The position numbers were made by a program, and so were the translations under genes. From assembly GCF_001676725.1 (NCBI RefSeq), contig NZ_CP016172.1:3348001-3412000 (forward strand): DNA of 64,000 nt. The letters run 5' to 3'. The notes under the pieces are model-generated. The model did not search any database. It was given only the letters and a program-made list of their open reading frames with translations, and had not been told where the DNA came from. Positions within the stretch are counted from its first letter, which is position 1, and every line of letters starts with the position of its first letter. The stretch is from Bordetella flabilis (GTDB lineage: Bacteria > Pseudomonadota > Gammaproteobacteria > Burkholderiales > Burkholderiaceae_B). Below, piece by piece: positions 1 through 7,236 of the stretch.

Positions 1-950
1 TCCATGGCGGCACTGGCCTCCATGAAAGCCTGCTTGCCCTTGCGCTGGCCATACCAGTTCAGCAGCATTGCGGCCGACAGGATCAGCGAGGCGGGGTTGG
101 CGATGTTCTGCCCGGCAATGTCGGGCGCGGAGCCATGCGCCGCCTGCCCCATGGCATGTTCGCGTCCGGCGTTCAAGGAACCACCCAGGCCCAGGCTGCC
201 CGACAGCTCGGCGGTCAGGTCCGACAGGATGTCGCCGAACATATTCGTCGTGACGATGACGTCGTAGCGGTCCGGCGCGCGCACGACGTGCGCCATCATG
301 GCGTCCACGATGACCTCGTCGATGCGGACATCCGGGAACTCCTTGCCCACCTGGTGGCACATGTCGATGAACATGCCATCGCCCAGCTTCAGGACATTGG
401 CCTTGTGCACGATGGTCACATGCTTCTTGCGGGTCATGGCCAGCTCGAAGGCCGAGCGGGCGATGCGCTCGCAGCAGAGCCGCGTGATCCGCCGCAGCGA
501 TATCACGAGGTCCGGGGTGATCAGCATTTCGCTGGGGCCCGACTCGATATTGCGGTCGGCGTAGAAGCCTTCGGTGTTCTCGCGCACCACTACCAGGTCG
601 AACTCGCCCAGGCGTGCGGGAATGCCGGGATAGGTACGTGCCGGCCGGATATTGGCGTACAGGTCCAGCGCCTTGCGGAAGAACTTCGAGGGATTGATCT
701 CGCCCTTGGCCTCGTCCTTGAAGTCGTACGTCGCCATGGGGCCCAGCATCAGGCCGTCGGCCGCGCGCACCTTTTCCAGCAACGCGGGAGTGACCGTCGC
801 ACCGTGGCGCTGCAGGCTCTCGTGGCCGGCGATATCGTGATCCAGCTGCAGGCCCAGGCCGAAGCGGCGATCCGCCGCATGCAGGGCGTCGACCGTCACG
901 GCCATGGTTTCCGGTCCGATCCCGTCGCCGGGCAGCACTACGATTTTCAT
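1..950 (-). CDS. Isocitrate/isopropylmalate dehydrogenase family protein (3' end outside window)
   Basis: NAD(P)-dependent beta-decarboxylating dehydrogenase acting on a 2-hydroxy-dicarboxylate. The N-terminus MKIVVLPGDGIGPE is the family opening. The middle carries VVRENTEGFY and the family signature NMFGDILSDLTAELSGSLGL, followed by the nucleotide-binding HGSAPDIAG-type turn. The start ATG is at 948-950 and the gene runs off the left edge, so about 316 residues are visible of a usual 350-360. It lies 53 bp downstream of a Bug periplasmic receptor on the same strand, so the two are probably one operon for uptake and oxidation of a hydroxy-dicarboxylate such as tartrate or a malate derivative. 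The substrate cannot be fixed from sequence; LeuB is less likely because leuC and leuD are not next to it. Confidence 0.88.
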   Translation of the reverse strand, partial: MKIVVLPGDGIGPETMAVTVDALHAADRRFGLGLQLDHDIAGHESLQRHGATVTPALLEKVRAADGLMLGPMATYDFKDEAKGEINPSKFFRKALDLYANIRPARTYPGIPARLGEFDLVVVRENTEGFYADRNIESGPSEMLITPDLVISLRRITRLCCERIARSAFELAMTRKKHVTIVHKANVLKLGDGMFIDMCHQVGKEFPDVRIDEVIVDAMMAHVVRAPDRYDVIVTTNMFGDILSDLTAELSGSLGLGGSLNAGREHAMGQAAHGSAPDIAGQNIANPASLILSAAMLLNWYGQRKGKQAFMEASAAM

Positions 951-1003
951 GAATTTTTCCTTGAAAGAAACAGCAGATTCGACACGTCTGCGGAAAATGG
1001 CAT

Positions 1004-1981
1004 TCAGTCCAGCTTGATGCCGGACTGCTTCACCACGCCGCGCCAGAGCGTGAGCTCGTTATGCAAGACCTGCGCGAAATCGGCCGGCGTGCCCTTGAAC
1101 AGGTCCGCGCCTTCGTCGGTCAGGCGCCGCCGCGTCAGGTCGGCGGCCGCGGCATCATTGACCGCCACATTCAGCTTCTCGACGATGTCCTTCGGCGTGC
1201 CCGCCGGAGCCAGCACGCCCCACCAGGTGCTGATGTCGAAGTCCGGAATCCCGGCCTCGGCCATGGTCGGCGTATCGGGAAAGAGCGGCGAACGGGTCTT
1301 GCTTGTCACGGCCAGCAACCGCACGCGCTGGTCCTTGACCTGCGGCAGGATGGTCGGCACGGTGGCGAAGAACACCTGCACGCGGCCCGCCAGCAGATCC
1401 ATCGTCGCCGGCCCGCTGCCCTTGTAGGGCACATGCGTCATCTGCACACCGGCGCGCTGCTTGAAGAGTTCGCCGGACAAATGGTTGATGCTGCCGTTGC
1501 CGGCAGAGCAGAAATTGATCGTTCCCGGTTTTTTCGAGGCCAGATCGCGCAACTGGGCCACGCTGTCCACGCCCAGGTCCCTGGTGGTCACCACCAGCAA
1601 CGGGCCGCGGCCGATCAGGGCGATGGGCTGGAAGGACTTCTCGACGTCATAGCTGGTCGAGGCTTCCGCCGCGGCGTTGGTCACGAACGTGGAGGTGGCG
1701 AACAGCAGGGTATAGCCGTCGGGCGCGGCATGGGCCACGGCATTGGCCCCGATCGAGCCGCCTCCCCCACCGCGGTTTTCCACGACCACGGCCTGGCCCA
1801 GCTTTTCCCCCAGGCTGCGGGCCATGTCGCGGGCGATGCTGTCGGTCCCGCCGCCCGCGGCAAACGGCACGATAAGGCGTATGGGCTTTTCGGGAAAGCC
1901 TTGCGCGCCAGCCAGCGCAGGCAGCAAGGTCGCCGTGGCGAGCAGCCACGCACGCAGGGTTTCGAGGCGCGGTTTGAACAC
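1004..1981 (-). CDS. Bug-family tripartite tricarboxylate transporter substrate-binding protein
   Basis: Periplasmic solute receptor of 325 residues. A signal peptide (about residues 1-26, hydrophobic LLATATLLPALAGAQG) precedes the family hallmark FPEKPIRLIVPFAAGGGTD. Later marks are VVENRGGGGGSIGA, DGYTLLF, THVPYKGSGPA and the WWGVLAPAGTP stretch near residue 250. The start is GTG at 1979-1981, supported by an AGGAG eight bases upstream. No TctA or TctB membrane gene is in reach, as is usual for orphan Bug receptors. It precedes the dehydrogenase on the same strand, which suggests a carboxylate ligand. Confidence 0.93.
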   Translation of the reverse strand: MFKPRLETLRAWLLATATLLPALAGAQGFPEKPIRLIVPFAAGGGTDSIARDMARSLGEKLGQAVVVENRGGGGGSIGANAVAHAAPDGYTLLFATSTFVTNAAAEASTSYDVEKSFQPIALIGRGPLLVVTTRDLGVDSVAQLRDLASKKPGTINFCSAGNGSINHLSGELFKQRAGVQMTHVPYKGSGPATMDLLAGRVQVFFATVPTILPQVKDQRVRLLAVTSKTRSPLFPDTPTMAEAGIPDFDISTWWGVLAPAGTPKDIVEKLNVAVNDAAAADLTRRRLTDEGADLFKGTPADFAQVLHNELTLWRGVVKQSGIKLD

Positions 1982-2035
1982 GGGGTGTCTCCTGTAGGCG
2001 TCACGCCGGGCGCGCGACGTCCGTTCGATTCAAGT

Positions 2036-2053
2036 TATGCATATCTTTGCATA
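2036..2053. promoter_or_regulatory. Inverted repeat, candidate operator between Bug and aldehyde dehydrogenase genes
   Basis: Perfect six-base arms TATGCA and TGCATA separated by TATCTT, in an AT-rich patch 55 bp upstream of the Bug start and 160 bp upstream of the divergent aldehyde dehydrogenase. Size and position fit a dimeric repressor site overlapping the Bug promoter. No regulator gene for it was identified in the window. Confidence 0.4.
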
Positions 2054-2213
2054 CAAAAAATCCTCGTGCAAACCTGGCGGTTCGCAGCAAGGGCACGGCA
2101 TAGGTTTGGGCTTACGATAGACAGCAACCCATCCGGCCTGCGCATTCCGTATTTCCCGCGACGGCGCGCCGCGCTGTGCCATCGGCGCCGCCGCTCATTC
2201 CCAGGAGCAAGCA

Positions 2214-3683
2214 GTGACCTCCCTATCCCAACGCCTGCAACGTCCCGAATTGCTGCGCGACGCCTGCTATATCGACGGCAAGTGGCATGAAGCGGGCAGC
2301 GGCCCCACCCTCGCGGTGACGAATCCTTCGACGGGCCAGACCATCGTGTCGATTCCCAAGCTGGGGCGCGCGGAGACCGAACATGCCATCCAGCGCGCCG
2401 AAGCCGCCTTGCCGGCGTGGTCCGGCCGTCCCGCGAAGGAACGCGCCGCCATCCTGCAACGCTGGGCCGCCCTGATGATGCAGAACCAGGGCGACCTGGC
2501 CGCCATCATGACCGCCGAACAGGGCAAGCCGGTCACCGAGGCAGCGGGGGAAATCGCCTACGCCGCCTCCTTCCTGGAATGGTTCGCCGAGGAAGCCAAG
2601 CGCATGGACGGCGAAGTCCTGCAAAGCCCCAAGGCCGGCCAGCGCATCATGGTGCTGAAGCAGGCCGTGGGCGTGTGCGCAGCCATCACGCCCTGGAATT
2701 TCCCCGCTGCGATGATCACGCGCAAGCTGGGCCCCGCCCTGGCGGCCGGCTGCACCATGATCGTCAAGCCGGCCCAGCAGACCCCGCTCACCGCGCTGGC
2801 GCTGGCAGTTCTCGCCGAGGAAGCCGGCGTACCGGCGGGCGTGATGCATGTGATCACGGGCAGCTCCAGCGATATCGGCGCCGCGCTCTGCGAAAGCGAA
2901 ACGGTGCGCAAGCTCAGCTTCACCGGCTCGACGGAAGTCGGCCGCAAGCTGATGGCCCAATGCGCGCCGACGATCAAGAAACTGTCGCTGGAACTGGGCG
3001 GCAACGCGCCGTTCATCGTTTTCGACGATGCCGACCTGGACAAGGCCGTGGACGGCATCCTGGCCTCCAAGTTCCGCAACGCCGGCCAGACCTGCGTCTG
3101 CGCCAACCGCATTTACGTGCAGGATGGCGTCTACGACGAGGTCGCGCGGCGCCTGGCCGAAAAGGTCGGGGCGATGAAGGTGGGCGATGGCTTCGAGCAA
3201 GGCGTGGTGCAAGGTCCGCTGATCGACGAGCACGCCGTGAAGAAAGTGCGCGAACACATCGACGACGCCACCCGGGCCGGGGCCAAGGTCATCGTGGGCG
3301 GCAAGGCGCATGCGTTGGGCGGTACGTTCTTCGAACCGACGGTGGTCAGCGGTGTCACGCAGTCGATGCTGTTCGCGCGCGAGGAGACCTTCGGCCCGGT
3401 CGCCCCGCTGTTCCGCTTTTCGACGGAGGCCGAGGCGCTGAAACTGGCCAACGACACGATCTTCGGCCTCGCGGCCTATTTCTATACCTGCGACAACGCC
3501 CGCGTCTGGCGGGTATCGGAAGGCCTGGAGTATGGAATCGTGGGCATCAATACCGGCCTGATCTCCAACGAAGTCGGGCCGTTCGGCGGCGTCAAGCAGT
3601 CCGGCCTGGGTCGCGAGGGCTCGCGCCATGGCCTGGACGAATATGTCGAGCTGAAGTACCTGTGCGTCGACATCGGCGCCTGA
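2214..3683 (+). CDS. gabD: NAD(P)-dependent aldehyde dehydrogenase, succinate-semialdehyde dehydrogenase type
   Basis: Cytosolic aldehyde dehydrogenase of 489 residues, full length for the family. It would oxidise an aldehyde, most likely succinate semialdehyde, to the acid using NAD(P)+. Visible landmarks are TPWNFP with Asn162, the general base Glu260 in LELGGNAP and the nucleophile Cys294 in GQTCVCANR, then EETFGPV and FGGVKQSGLGREG near the C-terminus. The start is GTG at 2214 with AGGAG seven to eight bases upstream. The gene is divergent from the Bug receptor and stands alone on the plus strand; it converges on the SDR gene with only 16 bp between stops. GabD is the best family match; a related semialdehyde is possible. 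Confidence 0.9.
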   Translation: MTSLSQRLQRPELLRDACYIDGKWHEAGSGPTLAVTNPSTGQTIVSIPKLGRAETEHAIQRAEAALPAWSGRPAKERAAILQRWAALMMQNQGDLAAIMTAEQGKPVTEAAGEIAYAASFLEWFAEEAKRMDGEVLQSPKAGQRIMVLKQAVGVCAAITPWNFPAAMITRKLGPALAAGCTMIVKPAQQTPLTALALAVLAEEAGVPAGVMHVITGSSSDIGAALCESETVRKLSFTGSTEVGRKLMAQCAPTIKKLSLELGGNAPFIVFDDADLDKAVDGILASKFRNAGQTCVCANRIYVQDGVYDEVARRLAEKVGAMKVGDGFEQGVVQGPLIDEHAVKKVREHIDDATRAGAKVIVGGKAHALGGTFFEPTVVSGVTQSMLFAREETFGPVAPLFRFSTEAEALKLANDTIFGLAAYFYTCDNARVWRVSEGLEYGIVGINTGLISNEVGPFGGVKQSGLGREGSRHGLDEYVELKYLCVDIGA

Positions 3684-3699
3684 CGCGCCGCGACGGACG

Positions 3700-4488
3700 C
3701 TAGATGACCGGCGCCAGGCCGCCGGTCATCGGCACGACGGCGCCCACGACATAGCTTGCCCGGGCGCTGGCCAGGAACACCGCCACGTCGGCGACTTCCT
3801 CCGGTTCCGCATACCGGCCGAGCGGAATACTGGCTTCCGCCCGGCTGCGCGCCTCTTCCTTGCTGATGCCATGGGTCTTGGCTTCCACGGCCAGGCCTTC
3901 CTGCACGCGCTCGGTCACCGTGCCGCCGGGGTTGATGGCGTTGATGCGTATGCCGTACTGCGCATAATGATGGGCCGAGCCCACGGTGGCCAGCATCAGG
4001 GCCGCATTGGCCGACCCGCCGGCCAGATGGGTGGTCGTGGGCGTCTTGCCACCGGACCCGATGATATTGACGATGGCGCCCTGGGCGCCGCGTGCCCGCA
4101 GGCGCTTGAGCACCTCGTCCTGCGTATGGATATAGGTGAAGAATTTGGCGTCCATGGCGGCGCGCCATTTATCCGCCGTCAGCGTTTCGGGATCGTGCCG
4201 GCGCGCCGCGCCCGCGCTGTTGACCAGGATGTCGATGGGGCCGAGCGCCTCCTCGATGCGCGCGACCGCCTGGGCGGCCTGGCCCGGATCGATCAGGTCG
4301 GCCGCGACCGCGAAGGCCTGACCGCCCTGCCCCGACAGTTGCGCCAGGGCCGCATCCAGGCCTGCCTGCCCGCGCGCGACGATACCCACGCGTACGCCCT
4401 CGGCCATCAATGCCCTGGCCACCGCCAGGCCGATGCCCTTGCTGCCGCCGGTCACCATGGCGGTCTTGCCTTTTAAGCCGAGATCCAT
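3700..4488 (-). CDS. Atypical short-chain dehydrogenase/reductase (SDR) without the YxxxK motif
   Basis: Rossmann-fold protein of 262 residues. The cofactor motif TGGSKGIG (residues 13-20) and the NSAG turn (90-93, in place of NNAG) are intact, as are the conserved YGIRINAINPGG and the C-terminal MTGG region. The catalytic tetrad is not: aligning back from YGIRINAINPG, the Tyr and Lys of YxxxK fall on Gly157 and Asn161 in AGGSANAAL. It may bind NAD(P) without acting as an ordinary oxidoreductase, or use other residues. I start at ATG 4486-4488, which has AAAGGA upstream, rather than the longer reading frame. A LysE exporter lies 127 bp upstream on the same strand. Confidence 0.85.
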   Translation of the reverse strand: MDLGLKGKTAMVTGGSKGIGLAVARALMAEGVRVGIVARGQAGLDAALAQLSGQGGQAFAVAADLIDPGQAAQAVARIEEALGPIDILVNSAGAARRHDPETLTADKWRAAMDAKFFTYIHTQDEVLKRLRARGAQGAIVNIIGSGGKTPTTTHLAGGSANAALMLATVGSAHHYAQYGIRINAINPGGTVTERVQEGLAVEAKTHGISKEEARSRAEASIPLGRYAEPEEVADVAVFLASARASYVVGAVVPMTGGLAPVI

Positions 4489-4615
4489 TTTCGCGTCCTT
4501 TGAAAGGTGGCACACCGGCCAGCATGCCGGCATGGCGGCGAAGCGGGCGCTTTGTGCGGATCGCTGGCGCGGCGGCCCGCCTCGCCTCTAGGGTAAGAGC
4601 CGGTTCGACCGCGCC

Positions 4616-5248
4616 TTATCGCCTCGGTTCCATCATCATCCGTACCGCGAGCGCGGCCAGCACCCCACCCATCAGGTAGCGCTGCGCCGCCATCCAGGTC
4701 CGGTTGCGGGCGAACCACGCGGCGATGCCGGCCGCCGAGATGGCGATCAGCAGATTCACCATGAAGCTGACGGCCGTTTGCGTCAGGCCCAGCGTAACGC
4801 TCTGCATGAACACCGAGCCGCGTTCGGGATCGATGAATTGGGGGAAGAAAGAGACATAGAAAATGGCCACCTTGGGATTGAGGAGATTTGTCAGAAAGCC
4901 CATGGTGAACAGCTTGCGCGGCGTGTCGGCCGGCAAGGCGCGCGGCTCGAAGGGCGAGCGCGCGCCGGGCTTGACGGCCTGCCACGCCAGCCACATCAGG
5001 TAGGCGGCGCCTGCCCACTTCAGGATCTCGTAGGCCAGCGGCACGGTCTTGAAGACGGCCGACAGGCCGACCGCCGCGGCCAGCATATGAACCAGGAAGC
5101 CCACCACCACGCCGAACAGCGAAATGACGCCCGCCATGCGCCCCTGGCACAAGGAGCGCGAGATCAGGTAGATCATGTTGGGGCCGGGGGTGAGCACCAG
5201 CAGCAGGCAGGCGCCGGCGAACAGCAGCAGGTCGTTGAGCGGAATCAT
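4616..5248 (-). CDS. LysE/RhtB family amino acid exporter
   Basis: Inner-membrane exporter of 210 residues, the standard LysE length, with about six hydrophobic segments. The family signature LTPGPNMIYLISRS follows the first membrane helix and the central MGFLTNLLNPKVAIFYVSFFPQF region is diagnostic. It exports an amino acid or small metabolite such as homoserine lactone. I use ATG 5246-5248; the longer frame adds 42 polar, arginine-rich residues that do not look like family sequence. The ribosome binding site is weak. It is divergent from nothing; the TetR gene 180 bp upstream is on the same strand. Confidence 0.9.
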   Translation of the reverse strand: MIPLNDLLLFAGACLLLVLTPGPNMIYLISRSLCQGRMAGVISLFGVVVGFLVHMLAAAVGLSAVFKTVPLAYEILKWAGAAYLMWLAWQAVKPGARSPFEPRALPADTPRKLFTMGFLTNLLNPKVAIFYVSFFPQFIDPERGSVFMQSVTLGLTQTAVSFMVNLLIAISAAGIAAWFARNRTWMAAQRYLMGGVLAALAVRMMMEPRR

Positions 5249-5428
5249 GTCAATCCGACGGAAGAAGGGTATGAATACCGAGGGAACCACCCGGGCCCGC
5301 GATGGGCAACCCGGCGCCGCAAGGATCAGCCGGCGGCCTCCACATTGTGACGCATCGGCAAGCCGCCCGTCCACGGGCCGCCATGGGTTCGCCTTCCCGC
5401 GAAGTCCGGCGGTGTTCCGCCGCGCCGC

Positions 5429-6154
5429 CTAAGCGCGATCTGTTCCACGCGCCGGCTTCTTGCGGGAATCGCCGTTGGCGCCGGATGGGGGACGACGCGC
5501 GGCGCGGCGGCCCGCCGGCGCGCTTTTGGCATCCCGGACGGTGGCCTCGATCAGCGCTTCCACCATCCAGAAGACGATGCTTTCCACCTCTTTGTTCTTC
5601 GCGCCCCAGATGTCCTTGAGGATGATGTGCGGCTCGATGCCATAAATGATGGACAGGGCCTTCTGCAGGCGATCCACCCCCTTGGACGCTACCTGCGCCT
5701 GGAAAGGTTGCACCGCGTGCGCCAGGATGCGGATGCGGTGCCCGCGGCGGTAGGGCTCTTCCTCCAGGATGCCGGCGCGCTCCAGTGCCTGGTGCTCCAA
5801 GGCGAGTTGCGCCGCGGCCCGCATGTGCGGTTCGAATTCCTTGAACCGTATGAATGTGGACTGGAAGAGCTCCATGATGCGGGCCCGGCCATCGGACTGC
5901 GACGAAGACCAGGACCGCACCGGGCCCAGCGCCGTGTCGACCATCGCCGTGATCAGGCGGCTGCGCGTAGGGAAATAGCGGTAGGCCGTGGCGCGCGAGA
6001 CCTGCGCGCGCTTGGCGACTTCCGCGACGGTGGGCGTGTGCCCTTCCTCGATCATGCCGCTGGCGGCTTCGAGCAGGAGCTTCCAGGTACGCGCACGGGG
6101 TCCGCGCGTGGGCGCCTCGGGAACGGCGGTGATGGCGTTAGGGGAATATCCCAT
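5429..6154 (-). CDS. TetR/AcrR family transcriptional regulator
   Basis: DNA-binding repressor of 241 residues. The N-terminal helix-turn-helix spans about residues 30-75, with the core TVAEVAKRAQVSRATAYRYF. The rest is an all-helical ligand-binding domain, followed by a basic, disordered tail rich in Arg, Ala and Lys. It is divergent from the long operon beginning at 6305, and the 150-bp gap contains a good sigma-70 promoter and two inverted repeats. It is therefore the likely local regulator of that operon and of itself. The ligand is unknown; it could be the transported compound or a product of the hydrolases. Confidence 0.9.
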   Translation of the reverse strand: MGYSPNAITAVPEAPTRGPRARTWKLLLEAASGMIEEGHTPTVAEVAKRAQVSRATAYRYFPTRSRLITAMVDTALGPVRSWSSSQSDGRARIMELFQSTFIRFKEFEPHMRAAAQLALEHQALERAGILEEEPYRRGHRIRILAHAVQPFQAQVASKGVDRLQKALSIIYGIEPHIILKDIWGAKNKEVESIVFWMVEALIEATVRDAKSAPAGRRAARRPPSGANGDSRKKPARGTDRA

Positions 6155-6175
6155 GGTCGTATGTCCAGATTTTTA

Positions 6176-6204
6176 TTGACAGTGCAAAAACCGTCTTCTA
6201 GCAT
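6176..6204 (+). promoter_or_regulatory. Sigma-70 promoter of the hydrolase/LIV/Tm-1 operon
   Basis: A perfect -35 TTGACA at 6176-6181 and a -10 TAGCAT (4 of 6 consensus) at 6199-6204 are separated by 17 bp. It points rightward, about 100 bp before the first start codon of the operon and just after the divergent TetR start. Confidence 0.65.
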
Positions 6205-6217
6205 GATTCGACAAAAC

Positions 6218-6250
6218 GAGACACGTATCTTAAATCGGATCGCGTGTCTC
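6218..6250. promoter_or_regulatory. Inverted repeat, candidate TetR operator
   Basis: Eight-base arms GAGACACG (6218-6225) and CGTGTCTC (6243-6250) are perfect complements separated by 17 bp, immediately downstream of the promoter -10. A repressor bound here would block initiation. The neighbouring TetR protein is the obvious candidate, by inference. Confidence 0.45.
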
Positions 6251-6254
6251 ACCT

Positions 6255-6274
6255 GGGTTCCTGATCCGGAACCC
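6255..6274. promoter_or_regulatory. Second inverted repeat in the operon leader
   Basis: Arms GGGTTCC (6255-6261) and GGAACCC (6268-6274) are perfect with a six-base spacer. This 20-bp site is the usual size of a TetR-family operator; it could instead fold as a small hairpin in the mRNA leader. Confidence 0.45.
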
Positions 6275-6304
6275 GATAAAAAAATCCTCGGTGAGGAGAC
6301 ATCC

Positions 6305-6415
6305 ATGACGATTGCTGTCCTGCGATCGGCGGGGCCATGCCCGGCCGGCGCGATGCCCGCGCTCGCGCCGCCTTGTTGTCCTGGTGGCCGCTGGCCCGGG
6401 GGCGTGCCGGCATGA
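6305..6415 (+). CDS. Possible 36-codon leader ORF upstream of the alpha/beta hydrolase
   Basis: An ATG at 6305 follows an excellent ribosome binding site (GAGGAG, five to eight bases upstream). It opens a 36-codon frame beginning MTIAVLRSAG and rich in Pro, Ala and Gly. Its stop overlaps the hydrolase start as ATGA at 6412-6415. The hydrolase ATG itself has only a weak site, so translation may be coupled through this leader. No homology is recognised. A remnant of a longer gene is possible. Confidence 0.35.
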   Translation: MTIAVLRSAGPCPAGAMPALAPPCCPGGRWPGGVPA

Positions 6416-7200
6416 GCACTCAATTCGTCAGCCGCATTGCCGTCGAGGTCGACGGCGAAGGCGAAGCCGCCGTCTGCATCCATGGCCTGGGCGGCTCGTC
6501 CAATAACTGGACTACCGTGATGAGCGCGCTGTCGCGCTTCAGGACGCTGCGCATCGACATGCCCGGCAGCGCCCGCTCCGCTTCCGTCAGCGGCCCGCTG
6601 TCCATCGACGGCCTGGCGCAGGCCGTGCGCGATGTGTGCGCGCGGCTCGGCGTGGAGCGCGCCCATCTGCTGGGACATTCCCTGGGCACCATCGTCTGCT
6701 TCAAGTTGGCCGCCGAATCGCCGGAGCTGGTGCGCAGCCTGGCGTTGTTCGGCCCCCTGCTCTGCCCGCCCGACGGCGCGCGCGCCAATATCCGCGCTCG
6801 CGGCCAGCGCGCCCGCGACGAAGGCGTGGCGGGCATGCAGGCCATCGCCGACGCCATCGTCGCGGGCGCTACCTCGGCCGACACCCGCCAGCACCGTCCC
6901 ATCGCCGTGGCCCTGGTACGCGAAAGCGTTATGCGCCAGGACCCCGACGGCTACGCGCGCAGTTGCGACGCGCTGGCGGATGCCCAGCCCGCCGCCGTGG
7001 AGTCCATCACCTGCCCCACCCTGCTGGTGACCGGCGACGAGGACGGCGTGGCGCCGCCCCAATCGGTGCGCGCCATCGGCGATCGGATTCCGGGCAGCCG
7101 CGTCGTGGTGTATTCGCGCTGCGGGCACTGGACCACCTTCGAACGCCCGGACGAATGCCTGCGCGAGCTGAAGGACTTCTACTCGGCGCACGCGCGCTGA
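6412..7200 (+). CDS. Alpha/beta-fold hydrolase
   Basis: Cytosolic hydrolase of 262 residues with a full catalytic triad: the nucleophile Ser90 in GHSLG, an acid in VTGDEDGV (Asp209 or Asp211) and His239 in RCGHWTTFERP. The oxyanion strand motif is CIHGLGGSS. The fold resembles enol-lactone or ester hydrolases such as PcaD, but the substrate is not determined. I start at ATG 6412; a longer frame from 6337 adds an arginine-rich stretch unlike the family. It is the first conserved gene of the operon, followed 36 bp later by an amidohydrolase, which suggests that ester or amide bonds of the imported compound are cut. Confidence 0.85.
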   Translation: MSTQFVSRIAVEVDGEGEAAVCIHGLGGSSNNWTTVMSALSRFRTLRIDMPGSARSASVSGPLSIDGLAQAVRDVCARLGVERAHLLGHSLGTIVCFKLAAESPELVRSLALFGPLLCPPDGARANIRARGQRARDEGVAGMQAIADAIVAGATSADTRQHRPIAVALVRESVMRQDPDGYARSCDALADAQPAAVESITCPTLLVTGDEDGVAPPQSVRAIGDRIPGSRVVVYSRCGHWTTFERPDECLRELKDFYSAHAR

Positions 7201-7236
7201 AGGCTTTTCCTCACACCCAAACGCCAGGAGACCGCC

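Noticed and set aside
6337..6411. Longer N-terminus for the alpha/beta hydrolase from ATG 6337
   Set aside because: The added residues are arginine-rich and lie before the first beta strand of the fold; no ribosome binding site supports that start.
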